Source of the DNA: an uncultured Gammaproteobacteria bacterium | GTDB taxonomy: Bacteria; Pseudomonadota; Gammaproteobacteria; GCA-002705445; GCA-002716945 | Reading direction: 5' to 3' | DNA: 7,304 bases | Assembly: GCA_913041865.1 (NCBI GenBank) | Contig: CAJWIW010000046.1 | Coordinates: 1-7,304, forward strand | Shown here: piece by piece, positions 6,142-7,304 of the stretch | How positions within the stretch are numbered: position 1 is the first letter of the stretch | How the letters are laid out: the number at the start of each line of letters is the position of its first letter | Notes under the pieces: model-generated | What the model saw: only the letters and a program-made list of their open reading frames with translations | Database searches by the model: none | What the model was told of the DNA's origin: nothing | Made by a program: the position numbers and the translations under genes

Positions 6142-7050
6142 TTATTTTTCAGATTGTATTTGTTTTTTTTGGTCGATAGATTGAAAAAGAATATCTGTTA
6201 TTGATTCAGAAATACTATCTTTAGTTATCGATTGAAGACCTCTCCATGCTGGCACACTATTAACTTCAATCACATAAATTTTTCCTCTTTTCTTGATAAG
6301 GTCTACGCCACAGAATGGTATTTTAAATAGTTTTGAGACTTGTTTTGATTTTTTGATTATTTCTTTGCTAAGTGCGATAGGCGTACATTTTGCACCAGCA
6401 GAAACATTATTAATAAATGTTTTACCATATCTAGCCATTGAGTAGACTTTTTGATTCTTCGAATTAGAGATTATTAGAACTCTATAATCGTGAGATGGTT
6501 CTGTTTCAATAAACTTTTGCAAGTAAAAAATATTAGTATTGTTATTAATTTTTTTGAGGTCATTAATATTTCTTATCTTAACTATATTTTCCCCTTGAGA
6601 TCCAAAAAGAGGCTTATAAATAAGAGTATTTTTTTCCAGCAGTTTCTCAACCTTCTCATAAAGATGATTATCACCTCTAAATACCCAAGTATCAGGTGTA
6701 TCAATATTGTGGTCTCTGAGAATAAGTGAAGTTAGTGATTTATCTACTGTCCGTTCAATTTGTGTTGCTGTGTTTATAACATTACAGCCATTCATCTCCA
6801 ATGACCTTAATATATTTAAATAATGAACGATTTCTTCTAGACTACCACCTGGAATATATCTAACAAATATATTAGAGAACTCTACTTTTTTATTATTACT
6901 ATCTAATACATAATAATTATTATTATCAATATGGAGAGACAATCTTTTAAGATCTTCTATTAATACATGAAATCCTTCTCTTTCTGCAGAATTTTTAAGC
7001 TCCTTACAATGCCAGCCATTTTTATCGGTTAAGATAGTAAGTTTTTTCAT
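6142..7050 (-). CDS. RimK-type ATP-grasp ligase, COG0189 (Orf5 type), probable cofactor glutamyl ligase
   Basis: This 302-residue ATP-grasp enzyme is of the RimK/MptN class, whose members add glutamate or similar amino acids to a carboxylate. In the same position in methylotrophs it is Orf5, needed for or linked to H4MPT-pathway cofactors. Residues 1-95 form the pre-ATP-grasp domain with VRYIPGG (63-69). YKPLFGSQG (145-153) holds the ATP-contacting lysine and glycine loop. QKFIE (178-182), DYR (188-190), ARYGK (206-210) and GVDLI (248-252) follow. IEVNSVPAWRGLQ (261-273) carries the magnesium-binding glutamate (E262) and asparagine (N264), with the PAWRGLQ ending typical of the C1-cofactor branch. 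The ATG overlaps the mch stop as ATGA, indicating translational coupling. Possible tasks are the polyglutamate chain of methylofuran or a glutamate on H4MPT; I cannot choose between them from sequence. Confidence 0.85.
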   Translation of the reverse strand: MKKLTILTDKNGWHCKELKNSAEREGFHVLIEDLKRLSLHIDNNNYYVLDSNNKKVEFSNIFVRYIPGGSLEEIVHYLNILRSLEMNGCNVINTATQIERTVDKSLTSLILRDHNIDTPDTWVFRGDNHLYEKVEKLLEKNTLIYKPLFGSQGENIVKIRNINDLKKINNNTNIFYLQKFIETEPSHDYRVLIISNSKNQKVYSMARYGKTFINNVSAGAKCTPIALSKEIIKKSKQVSKLFKIPFCGVDLIKKRGKIYVIEVNSVPAWRGLQSITKDSISESITDILFQSIDQKKQIQSEK

Positions 7051-7304
7051 TTATTAAATGATTCATTTACAAGTTCTGTATTTATTTCTCCACCAACAAA
7101 AGTCTTACCAGTTTTGAGCGTTGTCACAATTACCTTTGCTGGGCTGAATAGCAATTTATCAATTTGATAGAAATCATATTTATACTCCTTGAAAATTTCA
7201 GCAAATGTTCTCCCATAATCTTTTGATGTAGAACTCGGTAATCTTTTGGCAAGCTCATATGCCTCATCATCATCTACATCAACATACAAGTGAACTTGCC
7301 CACC
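7047..7304 (-). CDS. mch: Methenyl-tetrahydromethanopterin cyclohydrolase, C-terminal part (5' end outside window)
   Basis: Mch hydrolyses methenyl-H4MPT to 5-formyl-H4MPT in the pathway begun by Fae. Only the last 85 residues of an enzyme of roughly 320 are visible. The open frame reads through the window edge with GGQVHLYVD as its first residues, so the TTG near 7289 is not a start. Recognition rests on the C-terminal block of residues 49-80 (numbered from the window edge), where YDFYQIDKLLFSPA and LKTGKTFVGGEIN match the conserved end of Mch, and on the mch-orf5-orf7-fae order familiar from methylotrophs. The TGA stop overlaps the ATG of the RimK-like gene by 4 bp, so the two are one transcription unit. 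Confidence 0.88.
   Translation of the reverse strand, partial: GGQVHLYVDVDDDEAYELAKRLPSSTSKDYGRTFAEIFKEYKYDFYQIDKLLFSPAKVIVTTLKTGKTFVGGEINTELVNESFNK

Noticed and set aside
6490..6729. Plus-strand 79-codon frame opposite the RimK-like gene
   Set aside because: Antisense to the conserved ATP-grasp region, with no recognisable motif.
1..7304. CRISPR arrays, insertion sequences, tRNA or rRNA genes
   Set aside because: Coding regions fill nearly the whole window; I saw no regularly spaced repeats, transposase motifs or tRNA-like cloverleaf sequences.

Overview
The window is an AT-rich, very densely packed bacterial segment. By its gene content it comes from a methylotroph, or another bacterium that oxidises formaldehyde through tetrahydromethanopterin (H4MPT). 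Fae, the C-terminal end of Mch and seven cofactor-related genes lie side by side, and most of them match the 'archaeal-like' C1 gene set known from methylotrophic Proteobacteria and Planctomycetes. The Fae sequence resembles the proteobacterial form. I cannot name the genus. The low G+C and only about 80 non-coding bases in 7.3 kb suggest a streamlined or host-associated genome (inference).

Layout, right to left on the minus strand: the 3' end of mch, then a RimK-type ATP-grasp ligase (Orf5 type), then a CitG/MdcB-like protein (Orf7 type), then fae. This run appears to end at a clear intrinsic terminator, which lies inside the 3' coding end of the next gene, a plus-strand HisA-like gene (3977-4669). 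Only 3 bp separate the start codon of the HisA-like gene from that of a second minus-strand run: a COG1821/MfnD-type ATP-grasp ligase, an MfnF-family ASKHA-fold protein and pabB. At the left edge an mfnB gene on the plus strand converges on pabB, and their ends overlap by 15 bp.

How the genes fit together: Fae condenses formaldehyde with H4MPT, and Mch acts further on, converting the methenyl form to the formyl form. MfnB makes the furan precursor of methanofuran/methylofuran. The MfnD-like and MfnF-like proteins match steps that build and join the glutamyl-tyramine (or tyrosine) part. The RimK-like ligase is a candidate glutamyl ligase for one of the cofactors. PabB supplies the precursor of p-aminobenzoate, which H4MPT synthesis (and folate synthesis) needs. 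The HisA-like and CitG/MdcB-like proteins have no assigned step that I know of and are the main unknowns here.
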